From NCBI GenBank assembly GCA_946902875.1, contig OX336340.1, forward strand, positions 13,221,566-13,285,565: a stretch of 64,000 nt of DNA. The letters are read 5' to 3'. The notes beneath the pieces were generated by a model. The model saw only the letters and a program-made list of their open reading frames with translations. It ran no database searches and was not told where the DNA came from. This document shows, in pieces, positions 11,150 through 21,685 of this stretch. This stretch comes from Nematopogon swammerdamellus (lineage: Eukaryota; Arthropoda; Insecta; Lepidoptera; Adelidae). Each line of letters opens with the position of its first letter. Positions within the stretch are counted from its first letter, which is position 1. Both the position numbers and the translations under genes were made by a program.

Positions 11150-11533
11150 ATGTCTTTTGGTTCGTTCCAGTATAGGCCCCGATTTCACGAAAAAGTACGA
11201 TCCCCTTATATCTCGGAGAGTTGTGAAGATATGATATTCAAAAAAGGCTCAAGACGCGTATTCATGAGAGTTGTAAGGTGCAAAAAGAATGATTATTATT
11301 AAAAATATAATATAAGGATATAAAAGATAAGAATAGAAGATGCGTCGCTTTACGACGCATCTTCTAACCTAACCTATATTCCTATATTCCTATATCCAAC
11401 GAGCCTAAATATGGTGGATTTATCAAGTGTAGTTTAGGAGTTCCTATGGCTTCCTTCCGGCTCCATCATCAGGACCCTGGAAATAACATATGACTAGAGT
11501 ACTTGCGAAGACAAATCCAACGAGCCCAAACAC
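11150..11533. repeat. Interspersed repeat with perfect hairpin (left half)
   Basis: A perfect 13-bp hairpin (AGAAGATGCGTCG, loop CTTTA) lies at 11336-11366. It is followed by CTAACCTAACCTATATTCC and a block with CCTATGGCTTCCTTCCGGC. The same blocks recur at 12280-12320 and at 50160-50490. The LINE at 11534 interrupts this repeat. Confidence 0.65.
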
Positions 11534-12250
11534 TGATCTGAAATGGGAGCCTCACATATCAGAGCTCGTCAAAAGAGCCAACTCTCTGATATACCTGATT
11601 AAAAGGGCCTTTCATGTCTTGACACCGCCTACAATGCTTAAAATGTTCAAGTCATTTGTCCGCCCTCTACTGGAATATGGGTTTCAGATCTGGCAGCCGT
11701 ACTTCTCGAAAGATATTCAACAGCTAGAACGAGTCCAAAGAAAATTCACAAAAATACCACGGGAGCTACGACATCTTAGTTACGAAGAGAGACTCAAAGC
11801 GCTAAATCTGCCCTCCCTGGAAGCTCGACGCCAGAGAGGGGATCTAATAGAGGTGTACAAAATTCTGACATGTAAATACGATTGCCCTGAGCTGATCCAA
11901 ATGTTCACATTGAACCAAAACGTTCATCTTCGAGGCCACAGCATGAAACTAAGTCGAACAATCTTTAACAGCAATACTCGCAAACATTTTATAACAAACA
12001 GAGTGGTGGACGACTGGAACCAACTTCCAGAGGTAGTAATAAGCGCACTTACTACCAACCAATTCAAAAATAGACTAGATAAATATCTAACAAATAAAAC
12101 ATAATCTCAAAAAGAGTGCTCAAGAACGAAAAAAAAAATAAATTTTAAGAAAAAAAATCTAAGATAATGACGAAAAACAACAAAGTTTAACTGGATTTAG
12201 ACGTATCAGCCTAGGCTGCCTGTCTAAAATAAATAAATAAATAAATAAAT
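11534..12250 (+). mobile_element. 5'-truncated CR1-like LINE insertion
   Basis: It is flanked by AAACAC at 11528-11533 and 12251-12256 (target duplication) and ends in an (AAAT)n tail at about 12225-12250. The host repeat continues uninterrupted on both sides, and the empty form of the site (CCCAAACACGATGGGC) is seen at about 50407-50422. It carries the C-terminal part of an ORF2. Confidence 0.85.
11536..12104 (+). pseudogene. C-terminal ORF2 fragment of CR1-like LINE
   Basis: About 188 residues of retroelement sequence in an ORF of 204; the first 16 codons, from the ATG at 11490, belong to the host repeat. It shows the C-terminal hallmarks of CR1/jockey-type ORF2 after the reverse-transcriptase core: VRPLLEYG.QIWQPY, DIQQLERVQRKFTK, LSYEERLKALNLPSLE, RRQRGDLIEVYKI, then DDWNQLPE and FKNRLDKYL before the stop. 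The endonuclease and the catalytic RT motif are absent, so it is a dead copy. The frame has no internal stop, suggesting a fairly recent insertion. Confidence 0.85.
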
Positions 12251-12330
12251 AAACACGATGGGCTTATCATGTGTAGTTTAGGAGTTCCTATGGCTTCCTT
12301 CCGGCTCCACCATCAGAACCCAACTAACCT
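12251..12330. repeat. Interspersed repeat, right half
   Basis: Continuation of the repeat broken by the LINE: GATGGGCTTATCATGTG, TAGTTTAGGAGTTCC, TATGGCTTCCTTCCGGCTCC, as at 50420-50475. Confidence 0.65.
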
Positions 12331-12399
12331 TTTCCTTATCCCGACTTTCTCGTGTCGCTCAGCGACAATATTTTTTCGAATTCCGTAGATTCATTTTCA

Positions 12400-13360
12400 A
12401 TGTGCTCGATAGTCGTGTAAGGAACGAAATGTTTCGATCGCTTCAGTAGGGCCCCCATTTTCACTGAAAGTGTGTTTGCCCCGTGATATGCAGAGGTTTA
12501 AGGCCATGAGGACGTAGGAGGGCTCAAAAGACGCAGAATTTAAAGGGCTGTCAGATGGTGTAAAAAATGGTGCAAAAGTCGAAAACTTTTTTTTAATTGA
12601 AAAAAAAACCAAAAAAATACCATGATTTTTAACACCTTCCCCCCGAAATTCTTCGATATCTCATGAACGAGGTCGAAAATCGAAAAACAAAAAAAATACC
12701 CTAGAGATATTGAGACGGGGATCATTTTATGTCATTACACTTTTTTCGTGGGAGTGATAGGGGAGGCGGTGGGTGTACCTGGAGCGGCGTCTTTTTATTG
12801 ATTTTCGCGGTAACTCGGGTGTCGTGGCCCCGTGGAACTTGGCGGGTTTGAGATACGAGGGTGTATTAGGGACTTGAAAAGACGCGGAATTTTAAGAGGT
12901 TTTAGATTCTATAAAATTTTTTTGGAAAAGTCGAAAAGTTTTTTCGAAAATTGAAAGAAACTCCAAAAAATCTACGCTTGTTTAATAGCGACGCATCTTC
13001 TAACCTAACCTAAATTTAAATCTTAAGATTTAGGTCATCAAACTTAACCTAAATCTAAATATTTTTCGGTCTAAATTTTAGTTTAGATTTTTTAAACAGT
13101 GTTTTTTTGGTTTTGAAAAAAATGTTTTTGGAAATTAAAAAAAAAATTAAATTTTCGATCAAAAAATTACGCGTTCTTACAGGGCTTTAAAATGGTACGA
13201 CGCCTTAGGTTGTAGAGGTACCTAGGCGGCGCATGTGCGCCGCCTAGGTACCTCTACAACCTATGGCGTAGCAGGTTCGAGGTACGAGGGCCCACCAGGG
13301 CTCAAAAGACGGTGGAATTCGAAGGGCTACAAGATGCCGTAAAAATATTACAAACATATT
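12400..13360. repeat. Diverged tandem modules
   Basis: At least three related blocks occur here. Each has a CTCAAAAGACG- or CTTGAAAAGACG-type core (about 12524, 12873, 13302), then GAATTTAAAGGGCT-like sequence and T/A-rich GTCGAAAA.TTTTTTT. Spacing is about 350 and 430 bp; the longer one includes the 56-bp palindrome at 13207. Related blocks occur near 11240 and, inverted, near 50870. The unit is old and diverged. No coding function. Confidence 0.5.
13207..13262. repeat. Perfect 56-bp palindrome
   Basis: Two 27-bp arms, perfectly complementary, separated by TG. The arm starts AGGTTGTAGAGGTACCTAGG and ends CGGCGCA. Adjacent bases (ACGCCTT / ATGGCGT) extend the pairing with one mismatch. It could extrude a hairpin or cruciform. 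Confidence 0.85.
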
Positions 13361-13474
13361 TTTTTATTATATTACAAACATTTTTTTTTTATCATTTATT
13401 CGTAGCGGATAATCTATAATAGCTAGGTTAATTTTCAATGTCCCTTCAAGTCGTGTAGAGCACGAGATCTGTGA

Positions 13475-13720
13475 TTTTTTTTTATATAATAAGGTATTGG
13501 TGGCTGGCTGAGTCGGAGGGGCTAAAGCGCATGCTCCGACCAGCCAATGTTACCTCCGAGAAGGTAGGTGCCATACCGGAGACTTCCCTGGATTGCTGGC
13601 TATACTGGACTAGAGGAGAACACAACCGAGGCTGCTATGCGGCCATCTTACATTCAGTACGGTGGTACCAACCCAGTCGGCTACAGTTTGAGCCTACCAC
13701 CTAGTAAGGGGCAAGGGAAT
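13475..13720 (-). repeat. tRNA-derived SINE (family 2), 3' half
   Basis: The 3' body of the family (poly-T at about 13475, CTGAGTCGGAGGGGC, GACTTCCCTGGATTGCTGGC, GGTGGTACCAACCCAGTCGG). It stops before the tRNA-like head, so it is 5'-truncated. Confidence 0.75.
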
Positions 13721-14814
13721 ACATTCAAGGGCATAACAATAAAAAATAAAAAATAAATCTGTTAATAAAAGTGGATGATGTGGAAGTTGCCCGCCCGCTG
13801 AGCGGCATCCTCGTCCTACATTAAGTAACCCAGCTCCACAAACTTTGGTAGTTGGTGCGTCGGCGCCTACTACGGCGCGGCGCCGCGCCGCGGCCGCTAT
13901 TGTTCTCCTTTCTGTCTACATCTCGTGCTCGAGATTCGATCGTACAGCGTGTTCCACTTTACTTCATTCGCTGCCATTACGAGAATTACGATACTAGCTA
14001 CTCGAGGAACCACGCGAGCCGTCTCGGGCCCCGCCGCCGCCGCCTCCGCGCCCGCCGGTTATTCCGAACTGACTTCTATGAGGTGCAGTCGAAATCTCAT
14101 TTCTTTTTCTTATCATCACGGATACTACATGGATAAAATGGAAATATTAGATTTCATTAGAATTATTGTATGGTTTACGGAACTTTATGACGAAATTATC
14201 TTAAAAAGGCAAAATATTATAATGTCATGTTACAAATTCAGATTGTTCACAAGCAGTCACAGTCATAATAAGTCATACGTATTACTAACAAAATGAAAGA
14301 AGCACGACATCGAGTGAAATAGCGAAGATTTGCACTCTCGTAAAAATTGACCTTGGATGCTAGTGTCCAGATCTCGCGGCCGCCGCCGCCGGCGTGCATT
14401 GCGGAGCCAAGTGCGACCTACGTATTGTTGGTTGGGTCATCGTAACTTGACCTCAAACATTAGGTTCGAGTACCCTGGCAGGAGATAACATTGTCTCACA
14501 AATTCGGTGTACAACCTTATGAGGCCGAGCCGCCGCCTCTCCGCCGGCAAGACAGAAGCTATGCGCGAGATTTGTAATACAATTTACACAATGAAACTAA
14601 TACAATTTTCAAGGATTCTCGCTAGACTTTCTCTGGGGACACAGAGTCAGTTTTGGTTTAATCAATTAGAAGTAAAATAAAAAGTACCTTTTGAATCCGG
14701 GAGTTGAAATAATTTTCCCGAGACAGGCGTAAGTATGTCTAGTCTTATTTCTGAAGACTTATTGTAATCCAGTAAGACATATTGATCAATCAAAAAGTTA
14801 TTTAACATAGCTTT
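13721..14814. other. No gene recognised; GC-rich islets
   Basis: Two CpG-rich islets (about 13850-14070 and 14375-14560) with GCGGCGCCGCGCCGCGGCCGC-type sequence. ORFs of 94 and 123 residues pass through the first but read as compositional runs of arginine and alanine. Possible regulatory or non-coding exon sequence. Confidence 0.35.
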
Positions 14815-14985
14815 TATACGCGGCTTTGCTCCCATAGCCATCTCGTATGTCCATCATGAAGGTCCTTTCTAAATACTGATCAAATAATTTTTAAAATCGG
14901 ATGAGTATTTTCGGAGATTACCCCCTACATCCAAACTTACAATCTTTACCTCTTTATAATATTAGTCTAGAAGTGTAGATGATGC
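14815..14985 (-). repeat. Dispersed repeat shared with 22.5 kb
   Basis: The block AAAATCGGATGAGTATTTTC, then GGAGATTAC and AACTTACAATCTT, recurs in inverted form at about 22555-22620. Retroelement 3'-end-like; class unresolved. Confidence 0.5.
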
Positions 14986-16084
14986 TGATCCCTAAGTACA
15001 CTACGAGCCTGATGTGGCTTATTATAATTAAAGCGAGAGGTTTTCCAATACGAGCGCATGATACACGAGCTTAATGAATTCGTTTATATTTCACGAAGTA
15101 AATACTTAGGCCCAGAAACAGCGATTAGCTGAATCTTGGATCTACTCGTACGGTTTTGCCTAGATGATCGCAAAAAGTTAACGAGGTGTTTGAGAAGCGG
15201 TGCTGCAGCGGGGCGGAGGCGGCGGTGCGGCGCTCTTGTCATCAGAGCAGCACTGCAATGTAGAGACGTGTCACGGTCATCGCTCATCAATCAATCATTA
15301 ATAATAACATAACATGCTGATTAATCAGCGCGTATGGAAGTTTGATTAGAATAATAGACTATTTTAATTTATCCTATGAACGCTTTTTCTACAGTTATGC
15401 AGAGTGAACTGTGAACTGGGAATTATTATTTTTTTCGTTTCCATCCAAGGGACATAATGATTGTTGGCGATTCCCTTGAACGTATGACTACTAGAATAGA
15501 ATAGAATTTATAATTTTTAGGCTAGGAGGAAAAGGGAGCCAGCATGTTAACTATGAAAATGCAAAAAACTCTTACTCTACGCCTATCTAAGAGGTAAGTC
15601 GTGTAGGTATTTTCCGCGGTTTTCATTATTAGTAATAATGTGGTACATGATGCTGGGATACAAGGAAACATAAATTACTGCGAGAGTTCTGGTTTTACAT
15701 TATTAAAACGAAGTGTCATTGAAATTATAATATTATTATAATCAGTTGCTCGTTAACCCACAAGCCATACACTTACATTATCTACTATAAACACATGGCG
15801 AGGGCATATGGTGGAACTGAAATCGAGCGGTTTTATCAGTGCTTTGTGCAACTTTACTTGACTAATATGTATGTCATTATTGCGAAAACACCAGGCTGGC
15901 AACTAAAATATCAAAAACATGATCGAATGCGTTCAATGTTTAGGTATGTACAACACAATTTATTTGAGTATTTATTAGATGTCTGTGCGATTATGATAAC
16001 TCTAATGAATATTGTTAAATGTTTATCTAACCCAGCGTTAGATAAACGTGTTCGTTAAAACGTGTCCCAATAAAATGCAGTCTG
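14986..16084. other. No gene recognised
   Basis: It contains a small GC-rich islet (about 15190-15245) and an 87-residue ORF at 15795-16058 without recognisable domain. Otherwise AT-rich. Confidence 0.45.
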
Positions 16085-16856
16085 ATATCTATCTATATAT
16101 ATACATATAATAAAATCGTAAAGGTAAGAAAGTCTGTACATTGGATGTATTCGGAAAAAAACTAACCAGGGTGGCTTAAAATGAGATTCTGAACATGTTA
16201 GAACAGTTTTTAAAATTTTTGTTTGTTTGTTTGTTTGTCTGTACGCGCATCACGCAAAAACCACTGAACGGAATTAGACGAAACTTTGTATAGTGGCAGT
16301 TTATATGCCGGGTTAACATAATACGTAAAAAAAAATAACAAAAATAAAAAAAAAATTAAACAATTATAAACATTATTGCGCGTTTCAAATCACGTAGTCC
16401 AAAGTACATAATTATATCTTGAGAACTGGCAGCAAATACAATTTGAATAAAATATCCATTCGAAATTCAAAAATAAGTAGATACAACGAAAATGACAGTT
16501 CTTCTTTTTTATAACTTGAACACAATAGTCTATACATAAGTATCTATTCTTTCTATACATATAATAAAATCGTAAATGCAAAAATGCCTACTTGTACGCG
16601 CATCTCGCAAAAACCACTGAACGGAATTTGACGAAACTTTTTATAGTGACAGTGGGGATTAACATAATAATTAAAAAATATAATAAAAATCACGTAATCC
16701 AAAGTAAAGGTAAAAAACAATTTCAAATGTTATGTTGACAACGGACAACTGTCATCTCGACGTGAGCTGGCCGGTAACAAATTGTTTGATAAATAAATAA
16801 TAATAATTTTAAGTCTAAGTAATGTCGCTGTCATTGGTGCAATACAATTTATATAT
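16085..16856. repeat. LINE-end-like repeat, duplicated blocks
   Basis: ATACATATAATAAAATCGTA occurs at about 16098 and again at 16556. CGCAAAAACCACTGAACGGA occurs at about 16255 and 16605. Together with the GTTTGTTTGTTTGTTTGTC microsatellite at 16220 this looks like two overlapping copies of a retroelement end next to the foldback-like element. Confidence 0.5.
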
Positions 16857-16902
16857 CTGTTGCCCGCGACTTCGCTCGCGTGAAATTCGTATTTCAAAAA
16901 AA

Positions 16903-17710
16903 GAAAATAAGTAACTAAAGGCGGGGCCGAAGGCGGATCTGCACTCACGTAAACGATATTCTTTCTCGATGAAAGTAACTAAGGGCGAGGCGGAAGGCGG
17001 AGCTGAGTTCAGGAAGAAGAAAAAAAATTCTTGAAGAAAGTAAGTAACTAAGGGCGAGGTCGAAGGCCGAGCTCTATTCTGGAAGACCATAAACCTTCTC
17101 GAAGAAAGTAAGTAACTATCGGCGAGGCCGCAGGCCGAGCTGCGTTCAGGAAGAAGCTAAACCATCTTGAAGAAAGTAAGTAACTAAGGCGAAGCCGAAG
17201 GCCGAGCTACGTTCTGATAATTGCAAAAAAACCATCTCGAAGAAAGCAAGTAACTATGGGCGAGGCCGAGCTGCGTTCAGGAAGAAGCTAAACCATCTTG
17301 AAGAAAGTAAGTAAATAAGGCGAAGCCGAAGGCCGAGCTACGTTCTGATAATTGAAAAACCATTTCGAAGAAAGCAAGTAACTAAGGGCGAGGCCGAAGG
17401 CCGAGCTGCGTTCAGGAAGAAGCTAAACCATCTTCAAGAAAGTAAGTAACTAAGGGCGAGGCCGAAGGCCGTGCTCTATTCGGGAAGACCTTAAACCATC
17501 TCGAAGAAAGCAAGTAACTAAGGGCGAGGCCGCAGGCCGAGCTGCGTTCATGAAGAAGGTAAACATTTTTGAAGAAAGTAAGTAACTAATGCGAGGCCGA
17601 AGGCCGAGCTACGTTCTGATAAATGATAAACCATCTCGAAGAAAGCAAGTAACTAAGGCCGAGGCCGAAGGCTGAGCTGCGTTCAAGAAGAAGCTAAACC
17701 ATCTCGAATA
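16903..17710 (+). repeat. 67-bp minisatellite, about 12 units
   Basis: The unit core is GAAAGTAAGTAACTAAGGGC followed by GAGGCCGAAGGCCGAGCT and a variable end. Three variant ends alternate: a GCGTTCAGGAAGAAGC type (A), an ACGTTCTGATAATTG type (B) and a CTATTC.GGAAGACC type (C). From unit 3 onward the order is C-A-B-A-B-A-C-A-B-A, so the array grew in units of about 134 bp. Confidence 0.85.
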
Positions 17711-17754
17711 AAGTTAATTAATATAGTTAATTTTGAGTTAATTTAATTTAAATT

Positions 17755-18232
17755 TTATTATAAAGTCCACGTTTCTGACGGCAAATATACCGTGCATCCT
17801 AGAACCTCGCGGTTATTCCCGGCTGGATGGCACGAGGCCCGATGCTATCACCTTAGTGCCATGGACTAAGGGTAGTTATTTGATGTGGGACGCCACTTGT
17901 GTTCTCACATTGGCTCCAAGTCACGTTAGGACATCTTCAAGAGCGGCTGGCGCGGCCGAGGCCGGGGCGGAGAGCCTCAAACGCAACAAATATAGAAATA
18001 TAATTCAAGATCGAATTTGTTGCGTTTGCGGTTAAAACCATGCATCGGTCCGTGGAGCAGTGAAGCCAAAAGAGGCTTGGGCCTCTGCTGGTTGACGCAA
18101 CTGGTGTCCCGCCATCAAGGGCTTATGTACTTCATTCAAAGGGTAAGCCTTGCCATCCAGCGGGGTAATGCCGCAAGTGCTCTAGGAACATTTGAAAATG
18201 CCCGTTTTGATAGTTATTTTAATGTTTGTTAG
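17755..18232 (+). pseudogene. Decayed non-LTR retrotransposon fragment
   Basis: Between the inverted arrays, the plus strand encodes scattered retroelement-like pieces, notably IQRGNAASALGTF near the 3' end (about 18160-18195). I associate this string with the C-terminal part of insect non-LTR ORFs. Stops and frame breaks leave no continuous reading frame. Family assignment is uncertain. Confidence 0.45.
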
Positions 18233-18371
18233 GTAGGTTTTAATTCTTTAGTTATTAATATTACTTTTTTATTTTTATGAAATAAATAGATTGAGTAAAC
18301 GATATTATATTCTGTCGAAGAAAGTAAGTCTTTAAGGGCGACGCCCGAAGGCGGAAGAGGGTTTTTGGTTT

Positions 18372-18628
18372 ACCTGAACGCAGCTCGGCCTTCGGTCTCG
18401 CACTTAGTTATTTCCTTTCTTCCAGAAGGTTTATCGTCTTCCTGAACGCAGCTCGGCCTTCGGCCTCGCCCTTACTTACTACTTTATTTGAGAAGGTTTA
18501 TCGTATACCTGAAAGCAGCTCGGCCTTCGGCCTCGCCCTTAGTTAGTTACTTTCTTTGAGAAGGTTTATAGATTACCTGAACGCAGCTCGGCCTTCGGCC
18601 TCGCCCTTAGTTACTTACATTCTTCTTT
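18372..18628 (-). repeat. Inverted copies of the 67-bp minisatellite
   Basis: Four units with the core GCAGCTCGGCCTTCGGCCTC, GCCCTTAGTTACTTAC and a CTTTGAGAAGGTTTAT-type end. This is the reverse complement of the left array, making the element a large imperfect stem-loop. Confidence 0.8.
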
Positions 18629-18668
18629 GGAATACGAATTTCACGCGAGCGGAGCCGCGGGCAACAGC

Positions 18669-19224
18669 TAGTTCTAAAATAAAAATGAGGTTTTATTAGA
18701 TATATTTATTGCTTGAATGATTTTTACAAAGATCCTTCGAATAATAAATTGTTTCAGAAACTTGATAAATCTGTCTATTTCAGTCAGGTTGCATTGACTG
18801 CATGCTGGCAGGATCCGGTAGAGCGCCGCGGCATGGAGGCGGCGGCGGCGGTGCGCGGCGCGGCGGATTCACCGCGCATCTCCAGATGATCGGCGACCTT
18901 GACCGACATCGCACCGTACCACCCCCGCCCACCACTAGCTACCGCTGCTGCCGCCACCGCGTCACACTGACACACTGCGCCGCGCCGAGACTCGAGACTA
19001 GATGCCTCAATCACTTTCCATCTCGAATGCTCCTCCCTCATCTCATAACTTTTTGCACCACACAAGTTGATCGGTTTATTTTTATTTCGCAAAGTACATA
19101 AGAAATTACCTAACTGTGCAGTTTCTGTAGTTATTAAATAACAATTTTGTGCAAATTAACTGCTGACTTCTGCTATTACTCGCGCGGAATGAGAAGGCAC
19201 AAGAATCTTGTCGCCGCTAATTTT
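18669..19224. other. No gene recognised; GC-rich islet
   Basis: The CpG-rich islet at about 18800-18995 includes a GGCGGCGGCGGCGG run and a GCTGCTGCCGCCACCGCG block. ORFs on both strands here are compositional. Confidence 0.35.
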
Positions 19225-19678
19225 ACCCGACTGCGCGAAGCAAAAAGGAGGGTTATGTTCGAGTGTATGTTTGTATGTATGACTATTTCTGTGTCAAGCC
19301 CTGTAGCCTAGACAGCTTGATTGATTTTTAAAACTTATGAGGTGTCGTTGGATTCGTCTCACTCGCGCGAATAAAAAATGGCGGCCGTTAGTAGCTATAT
19401 TATTTAAAGTTTGAAAATAGTTTTCCTCCAAGCCACATCCAGTGGGTATTATTGTCAAGAGCTCGATAATACGATTTCAAAAATATATCACACTAAAAGG
19501 TTTGAAACTAAAAAAAAAAATTATGAGACCGGGCTGCTAAAAAAATGAAGGAAACAAGAAGGCATTAGTAGAAAATGCTGTAGTCGGGCGTGTAGAAGGA
19601 TTCAATTAGACAGATAGCCCGACTACAGCATTTTCTTCTGATCTTTCATTGTTTCCTTCATTATTTTACCAGTCGGGT
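19225..19678. mobile_element. Non-autonomous element with ACCCGACTG ends
   Basis: It starts ACCCGACTG (19225) and ends CAGTCGGGT (19678), an inverted pair. Inside the right part lies a hairpin with arms of about 45 bp (19543-19588 and 19618-19661: GAAAATGCTGTAGTCGGG against its complement). No coding capacity. The left end is shared with the fragment at 7720. Confidence 0.55.
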
Positions 19679-20433
19679 TTTATAAATTTTGTATTTGATT
19701 TTCTATTCTGTTGAAATGGATGTGATGATGACGTAGTCCTGTCTCCGTTTCCGCGGAAGTGAAGAGCGCGAGAGGACCACGTCGTCACATCCATTTTGAA
19801 ATGTGATTGTTGACAAGTGAGTGGTTCCTTCTCATCCCTCGCGAGTGATGAATGCATGTCCTAGTTTACATTCTTACTGTATTTAGTTTTGTGAAACGGA
19901 TATAGTACACGCAAGTTTTGACACAAATAGAAACATGAACCTGAGAGAAATGTCGTGGTTCTAATATGATATTAGTGAGTGTAATTTGGTGACAACGACC
20001 TCGCGATTTAGTTACAGTTTATGCAAACGAATCGATTGATTCTCGAGTGGTTTTTATGTAAGGCTTACACAGATACTGGGAGTCGCAAAAACGGCCAGTT
20101 TCGTGAATAGTTTCTTAACATTGGCACTCAATTAACAGCCGCTTGACTGCTAGCGGATCTAAGGTCGCGGCACGGCGGCAAATAGATAAACATTCAACGA
20201 AAGATCGCGATTTGAATGACTGCACATATCTGAGCATTATTTAGTTGAAGAGCCTGCGTCAATGGTACAAGCTCGGGACGCGGTCTCTTTTCCGGGCTGC
20301 AGTTTCGAAGGCGGAGATCACCCTAATGGTAGCGAACCTTCGTTATAAGATGGCGCCCTAGGCAGGTTAAGGATAGTGCAAACGAAAAAAAAAACTAGTG
20401 CTTCCTGATTAATGACGGGCGTACCTAATATTT
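19679..20433. other. No gene recognised
   Basis: A short inverted pair around ATGGATGTGATGATGACGT / ACGTCGTCACATCCATTT occurs at 19716-19797 (hairpin-like), suggesting a small decayed MITE. Otherwise nothing coding. Confidence 0.4.
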
Positions 20434-20562
20434 ATTTTTTATGGAACCTGACACGATTGGCTACATCAATCATCACCTACAACATCCGTGATGTCAGCTC
20501 ATAACACCTTGGTAAACTAGGTGCCATGTCAGTGCTTCTGTTTGTTCTGAATTCTGTTTCCT
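20434..20562 (-). repeat. 5S-like SINE, copy 4 (3' part)
   Basis: The minus-strand copy of the 3' domain: TTTTTTATGGAACCTGACAC, CACCTACAACATCCGTGATG, TGTCAGCTCATAACACC, GCCATGTCAGTGCTTC. 5'-truncated. Confidence 0.7.
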
Positions 20563-20589
20563 AACATTAAGCACTGACTTGACTGACAC

Positions 20590-20969
20590 ACACGCTGGAA
20601 TTACCGCGGATTCGCACCAATCGATTCTGCAGATCTTTCCTCTACAGAACCGGTAAACTCTGGAACGCTCTCCCTGCTCATATATTCCCCCCCAAGTACA
20701 GTCTCGGGTCCTTCAAGAGGGGCGTGAATGGGCACCAGTCAGGCCGGCATGGCATTCGCAACCCCCGCATACGAGTACGACCGAATGATCATGGGCGTCG
20801 TTAGACACCTTATGGGCTTATTCCGCGACATATGGCTCGGTGCCATATATCGCGCTTTCAATACAGTACGCGGCAGTAAATAATGTAATAATAATACACT
20901 TTATAAAACTTAATGTGTGGCAAGGGCGGGCTTATTGCCTTAGGCAATTACCTCCAGTCAACTCCAAAA
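20590..20969 (+). mobile_element. LINE 3' end (jockey/R1-like C-terminus)
   Basis: The coding remnant at about 20595-20740 reads KLWNALPAHIFPPKYSLGSF, the WN.LP...F...Y...FK signature at the extreme C-terminus of many jockey- and R1-like ORF2 proteins. The untranslated tail follows (GCAACCCCCGCATACGA, CATGGGCGTCGTTAGACACC, ATAATACACTTTATAAAAC). The same tail type recurs at about 42745-42880. Severely 5'-truncated. Confidence 0.7.
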
Positions 20970-21090
20970 TGTACATCGAGCTTTAGAAAGAGAGCATCCG
21001 GTTGTAGAGCGTCCTCCCAGTCGCACGAACTCGCGACAGGGACGACGGCGCTCTGCAACCGGATTGTCTCTTTCTAACGCTCGATGTACA
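20970..21090. repeat. Hairpin inverted repeat
   Basis: Left arm TGTACATCGAGCTTTAGAAA, continuing GAGAGCATCCGGTTGTAGAGCG. The right arm is its near-perfect complement, ending GCTCGATGTACA at 21090. The loop is about 35 bp. MITE-like. Confidence 0.65.
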
Positions 21091-21685
21091 TGATTTATTC
21101 CCGCGTACTGTACTAACATGTGAAAATTCCTTAAAATAGTACTTTCTCAAGGTTTAATTTGCTGTTTCTGTTGTTTATTTATTGATGGTTTTTCATTAAT
21201 TTGTTGCCATTGTTATATATCGACAAGTTTCCTTACGTCATTTAGCAATCAGAACGGACTCAAGCGCAATATTTTGTTTTATAAATGAGAAGATGAGACA
21301 AGAATAGTATAACCAGATGGTTATTTGTATGGTTGGTTATGTTAGGGTTGCGTGTAGCGCGTAACTCTGCCAGGTCTCTTACGAAAGCGTTGCGTTCGGC
21401 AAGTGGTCGTTAGATTCGACTGCTCCAATTAGTAAGCCTATCCTAATGGTCAGTGAGTGCAGGCTAGCGGAGACTGGAGGCGCAGTATGGCACAGTTCAC
21501 ACGCACTCAGGTATAGCAGACTGTGCTGTAACACCTTGCAAATTAAACGATACTGCTTCCGAATACATTATTATATTATTTTTAGGTTCTCGTTTCGTAA
21601 TTTCTCCACTAGGCTTGAAGTGATAGAAGGAAAAGCACACGCAATGAAAAAAAATAGCGGTTCAGTTGATAATTCTGTTAACTAG
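21091..21685. other. No gene recognised
   Basis: Unique-looking sequence. A 79-residue ORF at 21446-21685 shows no motif and overlaps the start of a repeat. Confidence 0.45.

Larger units (their letters stand above)
16857..18668. mobile_element. Foldback-like element with minisatellite arms
   Basis: Bounded by inverted termini: TGTTGCCCGCGACTTCGCTC at 16858 and its near-complement ending at 18668, both continuing into TGAAATTCGTATT. The left arm holds about 12 tandem 67-bp units (16903-17710). The right arm holds about four units of the same family in inverted orientation (18372-18628). Drosophila Foldback elements also have inverted arms built of tandem repeats, but no transposase is seen here, so family membership is inference. 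The central part carries a decayed LINE fragment. Confidence 0.6.

Noticed and set aside
13925..14296. 123-residue ORF
   Set aside because: It begins in a GC-rich islet and continues into AT-rich sequence with a complete change of composition; no motif.
16903..17710. CRISPR-like array
   Set aside because: Units are contiguous variants without unique spacers, in a eukaryotic repeat context; no cas genes.
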